From Spiribacter sp. 1M189 (GTDB taxonomy: Bacteria > Pseudomonadota > Gammaproteobacteria > Nitrococcales > Nitrococcaceae), in assembly GCF_040838345.1 (NCBI RefSeq), contig NZ_JBAKFF010000001.1, positions 1,178,001-1,242,000 on the forward strand: a stretch of DNA of 64,000 bases, in the 5' to 3' direction. Below the pieces are notes generated by a model. The model worked only from the letters and a program-made list of their open reading frames with translations. It was not told where the DNA came from and made no database searches. Positions 29,314 through 38,384 of the stretch are shown here, piece after piece (the first letter of the stretch is position 1; each line of letters starts with the position of its first letter). The position numbers and the translations under genes are program-made.

Positions 29314-30519
29314 TCAGAACTTCTGGTTCGCCAGCCAGGGCTGCATCCGCGCGAACGCCTCTTCGATGTTCTCCATGGAGTTCGAGAAGCTGATGCGGAT
29401 GGCGTTGCTGCAGGTATCGCCGAAAGCATCGCCCGGGATCACGCACACGCCGGTCTCCTCGAGCATGCGTAGCGAGAGATCGGTGGCATCGGTCCGGGGC
29501 GGCAGCGAGGGGAACACGTAGAACGCTCCCTGCGGGACGTAGCCGGTGAGATGCGGCGTCTCGCTGACGAGCTCCACCACCCGGTCGCGACGGCGCCGGT
29601 ATTCGGCGTTCATCTCGTCGACACAGGCCATGTCACCCTTGAGTGCCGCCACGCCGGCCCACTGCGCCGGGGTGCTCGCCACCGTGGTGGTGAACATGTG
29701 ATAGCGCCGCAGCTTCTTGATCGCGCCCTGGCTGGAGATCATCCAGCCGATGCGGAATCCCGCCATGCTGAAGGTCTTGGAGAAGCTCGAGATCGACATC
29801 ACATGATCGAGATCCGAGGTGCAGTTGATCACGCTGGGGAACTCCATCCCCTCCTCGAGCAGGATGTGGTCATAGACCTCGTCGGCGAAGACGTAGACCC
29901 CACGGTAGGCCGCCTCCTGGACGATCGCCTCGATGGTCTCGCGTGGATAGACCGCCCCGCTCGGGTTGCTCGGCGAGTTGAGCACGATCGCGAAGGTGCG
30001 CATGCCGATGGCGTCGATCACCTCCTGCGGGTCGATCTGATGGCCATGCTCGGGGCGCGTCGGGATGATCTTCACCTCGCCGCCGTTCATGCGGATGAGC
30101 GGGGCATAGAGCAGGAAGGTCGGATCGGTGACGATGAACTGCCGGCCCGGTGCCGCGGTGGCGGTGAGCGCGAGATACATCGCCTCGGTGGCGCCGGTGG
30201 TGACGAGGAAATTGTCCTCCGTGAGCTCGCGGTCGTAGCGCGCGCTGTAGTACCGCGCCAGTCCGGTGAGCAGCTCCGGCAGGCCGGCGTCCATGGTGTA
30301 GCCCGTGTACCCGTCGCGCAGTGCGTCAATATGCGCCTCGACGATATGTTGCGGCGTCGGGAAGTCGGGCTGGCCGATGGAAAGATGGATGACATCCTCC
30401 ATGCCGGCGGCGGTGTTGATCATCCGCCGGATGCCGGGCATCGGGATGGCCTGAAGGGAGGGGCTGAACAGCGGCCCTTCGGCCTGATCACCCTGCTCCA
30501 TCTCCACCGGATTCACCAT
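29314..30519 (-). CDS. Class I/II pyridoxal-phosphate aminotransferase
   Basis: A 401-residue fold-type I aminotransferase. The PLP lysine lies in SFSKTFSMAGFRIGW, the NSPSNPSG motif carries the cofactor-contacting Asn, and DEVYDHI the Asp. A terminal arginine in ISFSNS context (AIRISFS) binds the substrate carboxylate. It resembles aspartate/aromatic aminotransferases of the alpha family; the substrate is not readable. ATG at 30519 follows an AGGGG site and is preferred to the ORF start at 30552. It is divergent from a 2-hydroxyacid dehydrogenase gene. Confidence 0.85.
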   Translation of the reverse strand: MVNPVEMEQGDQAEGPLFSPSLQAIPMPGIRRMINTAAGMEDVIHLSIGQPDFPTPQHIVEAHIDALRDGYTGYTMDAGLPELLTGLARYYSARYDRELTEDNFLVTTGATEAMYLALTATAAPGRQFIVTDPTFLLYAPLIRMNGGEVKIIPTRPEHGHQIDPQEVIDAIGMRTFAIVLNSPSNPSGAVYPRETIEAIVQEAAYRGVYVFADEVYDHILLEEGMEFPSVINCTSDLDHVMSISSFSKTFSMAGFRIGWMISSQGAIKKLRRYHMFTTTVASTPAQWAGVAALKGDMACVDEMNAEYRRRRDRVVELVSETPHLTGYVPQGAFYVFPSLPPRTDATDLSLRMLEETGVCVIPGDAFGDTCSNAIRISFSNSMENIEEAFARMQPWLANQKF

Positions 30520-30625
30520 AATCGGATCCCCTTTTGCTGCAGGTCGGAACAACGTCGGATATCAAGGCGAAGCTAGACCTCGCGAGGAAAGTGGTCAAGC
30601 CCCCTGAGAGCGCATTCTGACGCAG

Positions 30626-30654
30626 TTGACGCGGTGCATCGGGGGTGTTTACCG
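30626..30654 (+). promoter_or_regulatory. Candidate promoter of the 2-hydroxyacid dehydrogenase gene
   Basis: TTGACG (30626-30631), a 17-base spacer and TTACCG (30649-30654). The -35 is good and the -10 poor. It lies in a 172-base divergent region, the longest gap in the window, which otherwise shows nothing recognisable. Confidence 0.35.
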
Positions 30655-30691
30655 TCCTTGCGGTCCAACCTGCCACAAAGGGAAGCATTCG

Positions 30692-31672
30692 ATGACCGAG
30701 GCCCGGCCCAAAATTGTTGTCCTCACCGCGCCTGGCGAGGGGCTTCCCGAGGGGATGAATGCGCTCGAAGACGTCGCCGAGCTGCAGGTCGCCGAGGATG
30801 CCGAAAGCCTCCGTGCCACGCTCCCCGGTGCCAGGGTGCTCTGTGTCACCGATTTTCGCACCGAGGCCCTGGCCGAGGCATGGCCGGCCGCCGACGCCCT
30901 GGAATGGATCCACGCCACCAGCGCCGGCGTCGATGCACTGCTGATCCCGGCGGTGCGCGAGAGCGACATTCCGGTGACCAATGCCCGCGGCATCTTCGAT
31001 CGCTGCATCGCCGAGTACGTCCTCGGCCAGATCATCGCCTTCTGCAAGGACTTTGCCGGCAACTGGCAACTCAAGCAGGCCCATCAGTGGCAGCATCGCG
31101 AGACCGAGCCAGTGGCCGGACGCAGTGTGCTGGTGGTGGGCGCCGGCTCCATCGGCCGCCAGATCGCCCGCCTGTGCGGCGCCGTGGGCATGAGCCCGGA
31201 TGGCGTCGGCCGCCGCGCCCGGCCGGGGGATGAGGACTTCGGCGCGATCTACGCCCAGGCCGATCTGCTCTCGCTGCTGCCGGACTATGATTTCGTGGTC
31301 ATTGCCGCGCCGCTCACCGCCGATACCGAAGGCCTCTTTGGCGAGGCCGAGTTCCGGGCCATGCACCCCGGCGCACGTCTGGTCAACATCGGCCGCGGCC
31401 CCATCGTCAAGACCGATGCGCTGGTCAACGCGCTGCGCGACGGGGCCATCGACGGCGCCGCACTGGATGTCTTCGAGCAGGAGCCACTGCCGCCGGCGCA
31501 CCCGCTCTGGGATCTGCCCAATGTGCACATCTCCTCGCACATGGCGGGCGATTTCATTGGCTGGAAAAGCGCCCTGTCACAGCAGTTCATTGACAACTTC
31601 CGGCGCTGGCATGCCGGCGAGCCCCTGAACAACCCGGTGGACAAGGCCCACGGCTTTGTCCCCTCCACCTGA
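30692..31672 (+). CDS. D-isomer-specific 2-hydroxyacid dehydrogenase
   Basis: A 326-residue NAD(P)-dependent oxidoreductase that interconverts 2-oxo and D-2-hydroxy acids. The nucleotide loop is VVGAGSIGRQIARL, the catalytic arginine is in NIGRGPIV, the glutamate in DVFEQEPLP and the histidine in HISSHMAG. The pattern resembles glyoxylate/hydroxypyruvate reductases. The ATG at 30692 follows AAGGGA. It is followed 30 bases later by the aldehyde dehydrogenase gene, probably in one operon. Confidence 0.88.
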   Translation: MTEARPKIVVLTAPGEGLPEGMNALEDVAELQVAEDAESLRATLPGARVLCVTDFRTEALAEAWPAADALEWIHATSAGVDALLIPAVRESDIPVTNARGIFDRCIAEYVLGQIIAFCKDFAGNWQLKQAHQWQHRETEPVAGRSVLVVGAGSIGRQIARLCGAVGMSPDGVGRRARPGDEDFGAIYAQADLLSLLPDYDFVVIAAPLTADTEGLFGEAEFRAMHPGARLVNIGRGPIVKTDALVNALRDGAIDGAALDVFEQEPLPPAHPLWDLPNVHISSHMAGDFIGWKSALSQQFIDNFRRWHAGEPLNNPVDKAHGFVPST

Positions 31673-31702
31673 TTCACCCAACTCAACGCAACGAGGCGCT
31701 TC

Positions 31703-33142
31703 ATGATCGACTCTCCCCTGCTCCCGTCACTCGGCGGCTACATCAACGGCGAATGGGTCATGGCCGACAGTGGCCGCACGCTCGCCGTGACCAACCCGGT
31801 CGACAATGGCCATCTGGCGGACGTCGCCGCCATGGGGGGTGACGAGACCAGCCGGGCCATCGCCGCGGCCGAGGCCGCCCTGGAGCAGCCCGCCGATCGC
31901 GAGCAGCGCCGCCGCTGGCTGGACGCCATTGCCGATGCGCTGATCGCCAACCGCGAGGAGATCGGCCGGATTCTGTGCATGGAGCACGGCAAGCCGCTGG
32001 CCGAGGCCCAGGGCGAGGCGGATTACGCCGCGGGCTTCTTCCGCTATGCCGCCGCCCACATCGACGCCCTCGCGCCGCACACGCTCGACGAGCGTCCGCG
32101 TGACTGTACCTGGCATGTCCACTATCGACCCGCCGGCGTGGTCGGGCTGATCACGCCGTGGAACTTCCCCATTGGCATGATCGCCAAGAAGCTCTCCTCG
32201 GCCATCGCCGCCGACTGCCCCAGCGTCATCAAGCCCTCGTCGAAGACACCGCTGACCATGATCGCGCTGTTCACCCTGCTCGAGCGCGAGGTCGGGCTGC
32301 CCGCGGGCAAGGCCAACCTGGTCATGGGCTCGGCGGGGCCGATCACGGATGCGCTTTTCAATGCACCTTCCGTGCGGGTGATCAGCTTCACCGGGTCCAC
32401 CGAGGTGGGCCGCGAGCTGATCCGCCAGTCCGCCCCCGGCGTCAAGCGCCTCACCCTCGAGCTGGGCGGCAATGCGCCCTACATCATCTTCGATGATGCC
32501 GATCTCGATCATGCCGCCGATCAGCTCATCGGCAACAAATTCCGTGGCGGTGGCCAGACCTGTGTCTGCGCCAATCGCATCTTCGTGCATGGCGATGTCG
32601 CGGCCACCTTCGCCGACAAGCTCGCCGAGCGGGTCAAGGCCCTGACCGTGGGTGATGGCATGAAGGAGGGCACGCGCCTCGGCCCGTTGATCGATGAGAA
32701 CGCCGTGGCCAAGGTTCAGCGGCACGTGGAGGATGCCGTGGCCCGGGGCGCGCAACAGGTCTACCAGGGCGATGCGAGTGGCCTGGCCGGGACCTTCTAC
32801 CCGCCGACGGTGCTGCTCGACGTCCCGGCCGAGGCGGCCTGCTACCGCGAGGAGACCTTCGGTCCGCTGGTGCCGATCATCACCTTTGCCGACGACGCCG
32901 AGGTGGTGCATATGGCCAACGACACCGACTTCGGCCTCGCCTGCTATGTCTTCACCGCCAACGAGGCGCGGGGCTACGGGGTGATCGAGCGTCTGCGCTT
33001 CGGCCATGCGGCGCTGAACACCGGCAGCGGACCGACGCCGGAGGCGCCCTTCGGTGGCATGAAACAGTCCGGCTTCGGCCGCGAGGGTGGCCTCGAGGGG
33101 CTGTTCGAGTTCACCGAGACGCAGACCATCCCGGTGGGCTGA
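31703..33142 (+). CDS. gabD: Aldehyde dehydrogenase, succinate-semialdehyde dehydrogenase type
   Basis: A 479-residue NAD(P)-dependent aldehyde dehydrogenase. The catalytic cysteine lies in GGGQTCVCANRIF, which is the GabD-type signature, and the general base in LELGGNAPY. TPWNFPIGM, FTGSTEVGREL and FGGMKQSGFGREGG are typical. It likely oxidises succinate semialdehyde to succinate; related semialdehydes cannot be excluded. A GABA-type transaminase gene lies 1.4 kb downstream on the other strand. Confidence 0.85.
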   Translation: MIDSPLLPSLGGYINGEWVMADSGRTLAVTNPVDNGHLADVAAMGGDETSRAIAAAEAALEQPADREQRRRWLDAIADALIANREEIGRILCMEHGKPLAEAQGEADYAAGFFRYAAAHIDALAPHTLDERPRDCTWHVHYRPAGVVGLITPWNFPIGMIAKKLSSAIAADCPSVIKPSSKTPLTMIALFTLLEREVGLPAGKANLVMGSAGPITDALFNAPSVRVISFTGSTEVGRELIRQSAPGVKRLTLELGGNAPYIIFDDADLDHAADQLIGNKFRGGGQTCVCANRIFVHGDVAATFADKLAERVKALTVGDGMKEGTRLGPLIDENAVAKVQRHVEDAVARGAQQVYQGDASGLAGTFYPPTVLLDVPAEAACYREETFGPLVPIITFADDAEVVHMANDTDFGLACYVFTANEARGYGVIERLRFGHAALNTGSGPTPEAPFGGMKQSGFGREGGLEGLFEFTETQTIPVG

Positions 33143-33152
33143 ATCAGCGTCC

Positions 33153-34412
33153 TCAGCCCGACACCTGGCCGCCCGGATCCCGGGCGGTCAGCGCCCGCAC
33201 GGGCGGGATCAACAGGATAGCCACCACCACATAGCCCGCCAACGCCACGGACAACCCCGGTACACCAACGCCGGCATCCAGCAGGACACCAATGAGCACC
33301 GGCGCCGCCGCCGTGCTGAGCACCATCGCGCCATGCGCCATCGCCCGGATGGCCCCCAGGTGACGGATGCCGTAGAGCTCGGGCCAGAGTGCTCCCATCA
33401 ACGTGCCGGCTGCCCCCACGCTGGTACCCGTCAGCCCCAGGTAGAGCATGGCCGCGGCATCACCGCGCATGAAACCCAGCACCAGGAGCGCCGCCAGCAT
33501 GGGCAGCAGATAGAGCCGCAGCAACCGGGGTGCGCCGATCCGGTCCGCCAGCGTCCCACTCAGCGCAAGGGCGCTCACATGCGCCAGCGCGAAGACCACG
33601 AATGCCGTGGACACCCAGGCGAGGCTCCAGCCCTTGGCGGTGGCGATGGGGACCTGGTGGAAGAACAGCGCCGTGATGAGAAACGGCGGCGCCAGCAGCG
33701 CCGGCAGGATGCGATAGAAGCGCGCATCGCGAAGCACGGCCGCCCGCGTCCAGTCCGGCACCGGCGCTGCCGTGGGTGGAGATGAAGAGGCGTCATCTCC
33801 CCCGGCCGCGGATAACGGCGTTGGCAGGCGCGCATGCTGTCGCAGCAGGAGCAGGCAGGCCGGCAAGGCCACCACCAGCAACAGCGCTGCCACGACCCAC
33901 CAACTCCCCCGCCAGCCAAACGCTGCCATTAACGCCACCGCCAGCGCGGGCAGTAGCGCCTCGCCGCTGGGCAGGCCAAGCGTCACCGCGCCGATGGCGG
34001 TGCCCCGTGCCGTCGTCACCCGGCGCCCGATGGTCGTCTGCGCGACATGCATCATCAACCCCTGACCACACAGGCGCAGGAGCAGGAACGCTGGAACCAG
34101 CCAGAGGGCACCCGGTGCGACGGCCAGCATCACCGCCCCGAGGGCGGCGCCCGCCATGACTCCGGTCGTGAACAGCGGCAGCGGGAGTTGGTCGACGCCG
34201 CGTCCAAGCCAGATGACCAGCACGCCGCTCGCCAGCGTGGCGGCGGAGTACAGGCCACCGAATTCCGCATTGCTGAGGGCGAAGGCCTGCCGCAATTCGC
34301 CCCCGAACAGCGAAATAAAATAGGTCTGACCGGACCCGGAGAGAAATGCCAGCAGGAAACCGAAACCGAGCAGATAGCGATGACCCGCCAGACTTTGCAG
34401 AGAAGTGCGCAT
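33153..34412 (-). CDS. Major facilitator superfamily transporter
   Basis: A 419-residue membrane carrier with about twelve hydrophobic segments. A hydrophilic middle loop lies near residues 195-225 (LPTPLSAAGG and SSSPPTAAP). GTLADRIGAPRLLRLY resembles the MFS loop 8-9 motif. The substrate is not evident. A TTG codon precedes the ATG at 34412; the ATG is taken as the start. It lies between gabD and the class III aminotransferase gene, so it could move a related amine or acid, but that is only positional inference. Confidence 0.82.
   Translation of the reverse strand: MRTSLQSLAGHRYLLGFGFLLAFLSGSGQTYFISLFGGELRQAFALSNAEFGGLYSAATLASGVLVIWLGRGVDQLPLPLFTTGVMAGAALGAVMLAVAPGALWLVPAFLLLRLCGQGLMMHVAQTTIGRRVTTARGTAIGAVTLGLPSGEALLPALAVALMAAFGWRGSWWVVAALLLVVALPACLLLLRQHARLPTPLSAAGGDDASSSPPTAAPVPDWTRAAVLRDARFYRILPALLAPPFLITALFFHQVPIATAKGWSLAWVSTAFVVFALAHVSALALSGTLADRIGAPRLLRLYLLPMLAALLVLGFMRGDAAAMLYLGLTGTSVGAAGTLMGALWPELYGIRHLGAIRAMAHGAMVLSTAAAPVLIGVLLDAGVGVPGLSVALAGYVVVAILLIPPVRALTARDPGGQVSG
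33169..33187. terminator. Strong hairpin in the last codons of the MFS gene
   Basis: CCGCCCGG-ATC-CCGGGCGG is an 8-base perfect stem with a 3-base loop, 27 bases after the gabD stop. It could stop gabD transcripts despite coding for the end of the MFS protein on the other strand. No T-tract follows. Confidence 0.4.
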
Positions 34413-34432
34413 CAATTCGTCGATCCCGAATC

Positions 34433-34459
34433 AAAAAAGGCCCGGCTAAGCCGGGCCTT
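34433..34459 (-). terminator. Rho-independent terminator after the class III aminotransferase gene
   Basis: Read on the minus strand: an 8-base stem GGCCCGGC with its complement, a 3-base loop and then six T residues. It lies 54 bases beyond the gabT-type stop and just before the MFS start. This is the clearest intrinsic terminator in the window. Confidence 0.85.
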
Positions 34460-34512
34460 GTCGTTCGCGCCGGGCGCCGCCGCAGCGGCGCCACGAGCGG
34501 CAGGGAAGGAAA

Positions 34513-35814
34513 TCAGCCGGTGCTGCGCATGGCCTCGGGCTGTTCGCCGCTGCCCGTCTCGACAAGGGCCGCCTCGAACTGATCCACCGCCCAGTCGATC
34601 TCCTCGGCGGTGACGATCAGCGGCGGAATCCAGCGGATCACATTGCCGCCCCATGGGCCGCAGCGGATCATCAGCAGTCCGCGGTGCTCGCAGGCCTTGA
34701 GCATCTTCGCGCCCCGGTCACCATCGGGCTTGCCGTGGGCGTCTACCAGATGCGTGCCGATCATCAGCCCCCTGCCGGAGATGTTGCCGATTTCCGGATG
34801 GCGCTTCTGCACATCCTCGAGCCGCGCCCAGAGCTGGGCACCACGATCGGCGGCGTTCTCGACGAGCTTCTCGTCGCGCATGACATCCAGCGTGGCCAGA
34901 CCGGCGGCACAGGCTACCGCGTTACCGCCGTAGGTCCCGCCCTGGGAACCCGGCAGCGCCTTGCTCATGAGCTCCGCCGGGGCGGCCATGAACGAGAGCT
35001 GGAAGCCACTGGCGACGCCCTTGGCGGAGACCACCACATCCGGTTCGACGCCGAAGTTCTCGTAGCCCCACATCATGCCGGTGCGGCCGTTGCCCGACTG
35101 CACCTCGTCCATGATCAGCAGAATGCCGTGCTTCTCGCAGCGCTCCTGCAGACCCTGCATGTATTTGGTGTTGGCCGGAATATAGCCCGCCTCCCCCTGG
35201 ATCGGTTCGATGAGCATCGCCGCCGTCTCCATGGGCGTGCTCTGGACCTGCAGGATGTAGTCGAGCTCGCGCAGTGCGAAATCCGCCGCCTCGTCCTCGC
35301 TCATCCCGTACCAGTAGGTATCCGGGAACGGCGCCGTCACCACGCCGCCCATCATCGGCTGGACGCCCTGGCGCACCGCCGCGCTGGAGGTGGTGGTGGA
35401 CAGCGAGCCCATGGTGCGGCCGTGGAAGCAGCCGCGGAAGGCGATGATATTGGGCTTGCCGGTGGCCTGCCGGGCCAGACGGATGGACGCCTCCACCGCC
35501 TCGGTACCGGCATTGGAGAAGAAAACACTGTCAATATGATCGGGCAGCAGCTCGACGATCCGATCCGAGAGCTCGAGGATCGGGCGGTGCTTCATGATCG
35601 CGTACTGCGCGTGGACCACCTTGTCGATCTGCGCCTTCGCCGCCTCAACGACCCGCGGGTGGCAGTGGCCGGTACTCAGCACGCCGATCCCCGACGCGAA
35701 GTCCATGTACTTGCCGCCATCCTCGGAGTAGACGTACATGCCCTGCGCGCGCTCGACCAGAATGTCGCTGGACTGGCGCAGCAGCGGCGAGAGATGGTGG
35801 ACGTTGTCGCTCAT
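34513..35814 (-). CDS. gabT: Class III aminotransferase, 4-aminobutyrate transaminase type
   Basis: A 433-residue PLP enzyme of the ornithine/GABA aminotransferase group. Key regions: FSNAGTEAVEASIRLAR for cofactor phosphate, FHGRTMGSLS, the Asp in LLIMDEVQSGNGRTG, the PLP lysine in VVVSAKGVASG and the GGTYGGNAVACAAG loop. It most likely transfers an amino group from GABA to 2-oxoglutarate, feeding GabD; relatives such as diaminobutyrate or beta-alanine transaminases look similar. AGGAGG before the ATG supports the start. An intrinsic terminator follows. Confidence 0.82.
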   Translation of the reverse strand: MSDNVHHLSPLLRQSSDILVERAQGMYVYSEDGGKYMDFASGIGVLSTGHCHPRVVEAAKAQIDKVVHAQYAIMKHRPILELSDRIVELLPDHIDSVFFSNAGTEAVEASIRLARQATGKPNIIAFRGCFHGRTMGSLSTTTSSAAVRQGVQPMMGGVVTAPFPDTYWYGMSEDEAADFALRELDYILQVQSTPMETAAMLIEPIQGEAGYIPANTKYMQGLQERCEKHGILLIMDEVQSGNGRTGMMWGYENFGVEPDVVVSAKGVASGFQLSFMAAPAELMSKALPGSQGGTYGGNAVACAAGLATLDVMRDEKLVENAADRGAQLWARLEDVQKRHPEIGNISGRGLMIGTHLVDAHGKPDGDRGAKMLKACEHRGLLMIRCGPWGGNVIRWIPPLIVTAEEIDWAVDQFEAALVETGSGEQPEAMRSTG

Positions 35815-35941
35815 GACATAGCCTCCTGGCTAAAGAATTCCCAATTCAGCATACGCGATCCGCGCCTGCATTTCTCCCCGGGTCGGACAACAAAACGCCG
35901 GATGATATCCTTATCGGACTCAGTCCGAAGAGGTTTCAAGG

Positions 35942-36493
35942 ATGGCGATGCAAAGCAACGAGCCGGTGATTTTCGAGCGCGACTGCGAGGCGGCGCTGAT
36001 CCCGGCCGGAGACACCGGCATCATCCCCAAGGGGGCGGAAGGCATGATCACCCAGGCGCTGGGCGGGAGCTATACCGTCTACATCCAGGGCAATCTGTTC
36101 CGCATTGACGGCAAGGATGCCGATGCCATCGGCAAGGAGCCGGAGCCGACGCCGGAGCTCCCGGATAACGCCTCGGCAGAGGACGTCGAGCAGCTCGTCT
36201 GGGATCAGATGCGGCGCTGCTACGACCCGGAGATCCCCATCAACATCGTCGAGCTGGGGCTGGTCTACCGCTGCGATATCACGCTCAACGACGATGGCAC
36301 CCGGTCGGTGGACATCGACATGACGCTCACCGCACCGGGCTGCGGCATGGGCGATATCCTGGCCTATGATGTGCGCGAGAAAGTCAGACAGATCCCGACC
36401 ATCGAGGAGGTCAAGGTGGAGATCGTCTTCGATCCGCCGTGGAGCTTTGAGATGATGTCGGAGGCGGCGAAGCTGCAGACCGGCATGATGTAG
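35942..36493 (+). CDS. sufT: SufT-family Fe-S maturation protein (DUF59/MIP18)
   Basis: A 183-residue protein matching SufT. It has an N-terminal extension (RDCEAALIPAGDTGIIPKG) and a C-terminal DUF59 domain with MRRCYDPEIPINIVELGLVY and the conserved cysteine in LTAPGCGMGD. SufT helps mature Fe-S enzymes such as lipoate synthase and aconitase. Usually it sits in the suf operon; here it stands alone, divergent from gabT and convergent with fnr. AAGAGG lies eight bases before the ATG. Confidence 0.88.
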   Translation: MAMQSNEPVIFERDCEAALIPAGDTGIIPKGAEGMITQALGGSYTVYIQGNLFRIDGKDADAIGKEPEPTPELPDNASAEDVEQLVWDQMRRCYDPEIPINIVELGLVYRCDITLNDDGTRSVDIDMTLTAPGCGMGDILAYDVREKVRQIPTIEEVKVEIVFDPPWSFEMMSEAAKLQTGMM

Positions 36494-36510
36494 CGTTGCG
36501 GCCAGCGATG

Positions 36511-36546
36511 CGGCACCGATCCTCTATGCGAGTCTAGTCGGTGCCG
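36511..36546. terminator. Perfect 9-base dyad between sufT and fnr ends
   Basis: CGGCACCGA at 36511-36519 is repeated inverted at 36538-36546, with an 18-base loop that includes the fnr stop. It lies between convergent genes and may be a bidirectional transcript end. There is no T-tract. Confidence 0.4.
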
Positions 36547-37313
36547 TCGCCGCGCCGCGGCTCGGCGGGCTCCTCAATCATCCCGCGACCGGCCAGCTCG
36601 CTCAGCGCATCCGGCTCGATGAGCTGGATCTCCCGACCCTCGGCCTTCAGCCAGCCCTGATCGGAGAAGCGCCGGAACAGCCGGCTCATGGTCTCCGGCG
36701 CGAGCCCGAGGTAGTTGCCCAGATCGCTGCGCGCCACGGGCAGGCGGAAGCGCGTGGCGGACAGACCGCGTCGGGCAAAGCGATCGGAGAAGCTCATCAG
36801 CAGCATCGCCAGGCGCTCCTCGGCACTGCGCCGGGCCATGGCGAAGAGCATCTCCTGGTCGGCGAAGATTTCCTTGGACATCAGGCGCAGCAACTGGCGC
36901 TGCAACCCTGGAATATCCGCCGCCAGATGTTCGAGCTGCTCGAACGGCAGCTCGCAGATGCTGGTGGTCTCCAGCGACGCCGCCGAGCAGGGATGCACCC
37001 AGGTGTTGATGGCATCGAGCCCCACCAGCTCCCCGGGGAGGTGAAAGCCCGTGACCTGCTCCTCGCCCTCTTCGGTCGTGGTGTAAGTCTTCAGCGAACC
37101 CGAGCGCACGGCATAAATGGCCTGAAAGTTGTCTCCGCCCCAATACAGGTGATCGCCCCGCTGCAGCGGCCGCCTGCGCTCCACGATGGAATCGAGCTGC
37201 TCGATATCCGCCTCGCTGAGCGACATGGGAAGGCAGAGCTGATTCAGGCTGCAATGGGCACAGGCCTGGCGGAGACTGGAGATACGAAAGTCCGAGAGAT
37301 CGGAATCGCTCAT
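36534..37313 (-). CDS. fnr: Fnr/Anr-type oxygen-sensing transcription regulator
   Basis: A 259-residue CRP/FNR-family regulator. The cysteines C18, C21, C27 and C120 match the four ligands of the oxygen-sensitive 4Fe-4S cluster in E. coli FNR (C20, C23, C29, C122). A cyclic-nucleotide-like beta roll, a dimer helix and a C-terminal helix-turn-helix follow; the recognition helix reads ETMSRLFRRF. It should activate or repress genes under low oxygen by binding TTGAT-N4-ATCAA. ATG at 37313 is chosen for its FNR-like N-terminus and nearby AGG site. Confidence 0.94.
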   Translation of the reverse strand: MSDSDLSDFRISSLRQACAHCSLNQLCLPMSLSEADIEQLDSIVERRRPLQRGDHLYWGGDNFQAIYAVRSGSLKTYTTTEEGEEQVTGFHLPGELVGLDAINTWVHPCSAASLETTSICELPFEQLEHLAADIPGLQRQLLRLMSKEIFADQEMLFAMARRSAEERLAMLLMSFSDRFARRGLSATRFRLPVARSDLGNYLGLAPETMSRLFRRFSDQGWLKAEGREIQLIEPDALSELAGRGMIEEPAEPRRGDGTD

Positions 37314-37412
37314 TGGCTGTCCTGCCTTTGGTCGCCGTCGCAACCACTCCTCCGGAGTTGGATTCTCACGCATAAAGCATACTTCAGGTGCGGTACCGGT
37401 GCCACAACAGAC

Positions 37413-38372
37413 TCAATCCGCGAAATGGCGGTAGCCGGCGGCGGCCTCGAGGATGCGCTCATCACCCCACCAGACGCCCTCGCCCTGGCGCACCTCGCCG
37501 ATGCAGCGCACCGGCGTGCGCGCACGCCGGGCGGCGGCCCGCACCGCTCCCCCGGCCCCGCGCGGCGCGGTAAAGCAGAGCTCGTAGTCGTCCCCCCCGC
37601 CGAGCTGCAGGCGACGCGCCCCGGCCTCTCCCGCCCAGCGCTGCAGCCGCGCCGAGGGCCGGCAGCAGGCCGGATCGAGATGCAGCGCCACACCACTGCG
37701 CTCGGCGATATGACCGGCATCGGCGGCAAGACCATCGGAGAGATCAATGGCGGCACTGGCCACGCCGGCCAGCGCCTGACCCAGTGCCACCCGCGGCCGA
37801 GGCGCAATGAAGGCCTGTTGCAGCCCCCGCCAGTGTGCCAGCTCCCGGTCTCCGTCCTGCTGCCAGACCGCCAGGCCGGCGGCGGCCTCGCCCGGCCGCC
37901 CGGACACCCAGACCACATCCCCGGGATGGGCACCATCCCGGCGCAGGGCGACACCCGCGGCCCGACCCGTGATCTGCAGGCTCACGGTCAATGGCCCACG
38001 GGTCACATCGCCGCCGATCAGGGCTACACCGCTATCCCGTGCCAGACACCCAAGGCCATCGGCAAATTCAGCCACCCAGGGCTCGTCCGGCGCCGGCAGC
38101 GTCAGGCCCAGCAGCGCCCAGCAGGGCTCACCGCCCATGGCGGCGATGTCACTCAGGTTCACCGCCAGCGCCCGGTAGCCGACCCAGTAAGCCGGCAGAT
38201 CCGCCGGGAAATGCACCCCCTCGACCAGGGTATCGAGGGCCATCAGCAGGGGCCGATCGCCGGGCTGGGTGATGGCGGCGTCATCCCCGGGCCCGAGCAG
38301 GACGTCGTCACGGATGGCACCCAGCCGGGCCAGGTAGCGTTCGATGAGTTGGAATTCGGAACAGCCGGCCAT
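37413..38372 (-). CDS. thiL: Thiamine-monophosphate kinase
   Basis: A 319-residue enzyme phosphorylating thiamine monophosphate to the active diphosphate. Characteristic stretches are GPGDDAAI at residues 27-34, DTLVEGVHF, AVNLSDIAAMGG and the C-terminal IDLSDGLAADAGHI and GGGDDYELCF. It follows nusB by 12 bases, the usual gammaproteobacterial order. The pgpA gene that commonly comes next is absent; fnr lies 100 bases downstream. Confidence 0.94.
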   Translation of the reverse strand: MAGCSEFQLIERYLARLGAIRDDVLLGPGDDAAITQPGDRPLLMALDTLVEGVHFPADLPAYWVGYRALAVNLSDIAAMGGEPCWALLGLTLPAPDEPWVAEFADGLGCLARDSGVALIGGDVTRGPLTVSLQITGRAAGVALRRDGAHPGDVVWVSGRPGEAAAGLAVWQQDGDRELAHWRGLQQAFIAPRPRVALGQALAGVASAAIDLSDGLAADAGHIAERSGVALHLDPACCRPSARLQRWAGEAGARRLQLGGGDDYELCFTAPRGAGGAVRAAARRARTPVRCIGEVRQGEGVWWGDERILEAAAGYRHFAD

Positions 38373-38384
38373 GCCGTTGACCGG

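Noticed and set aside
27740-35814. Complete ectoine degradation (doe) cluster
   Set aside because: The transaminase and dehydrogenase could fit, but no ectoine hydrolase or deacetylase gene is present.
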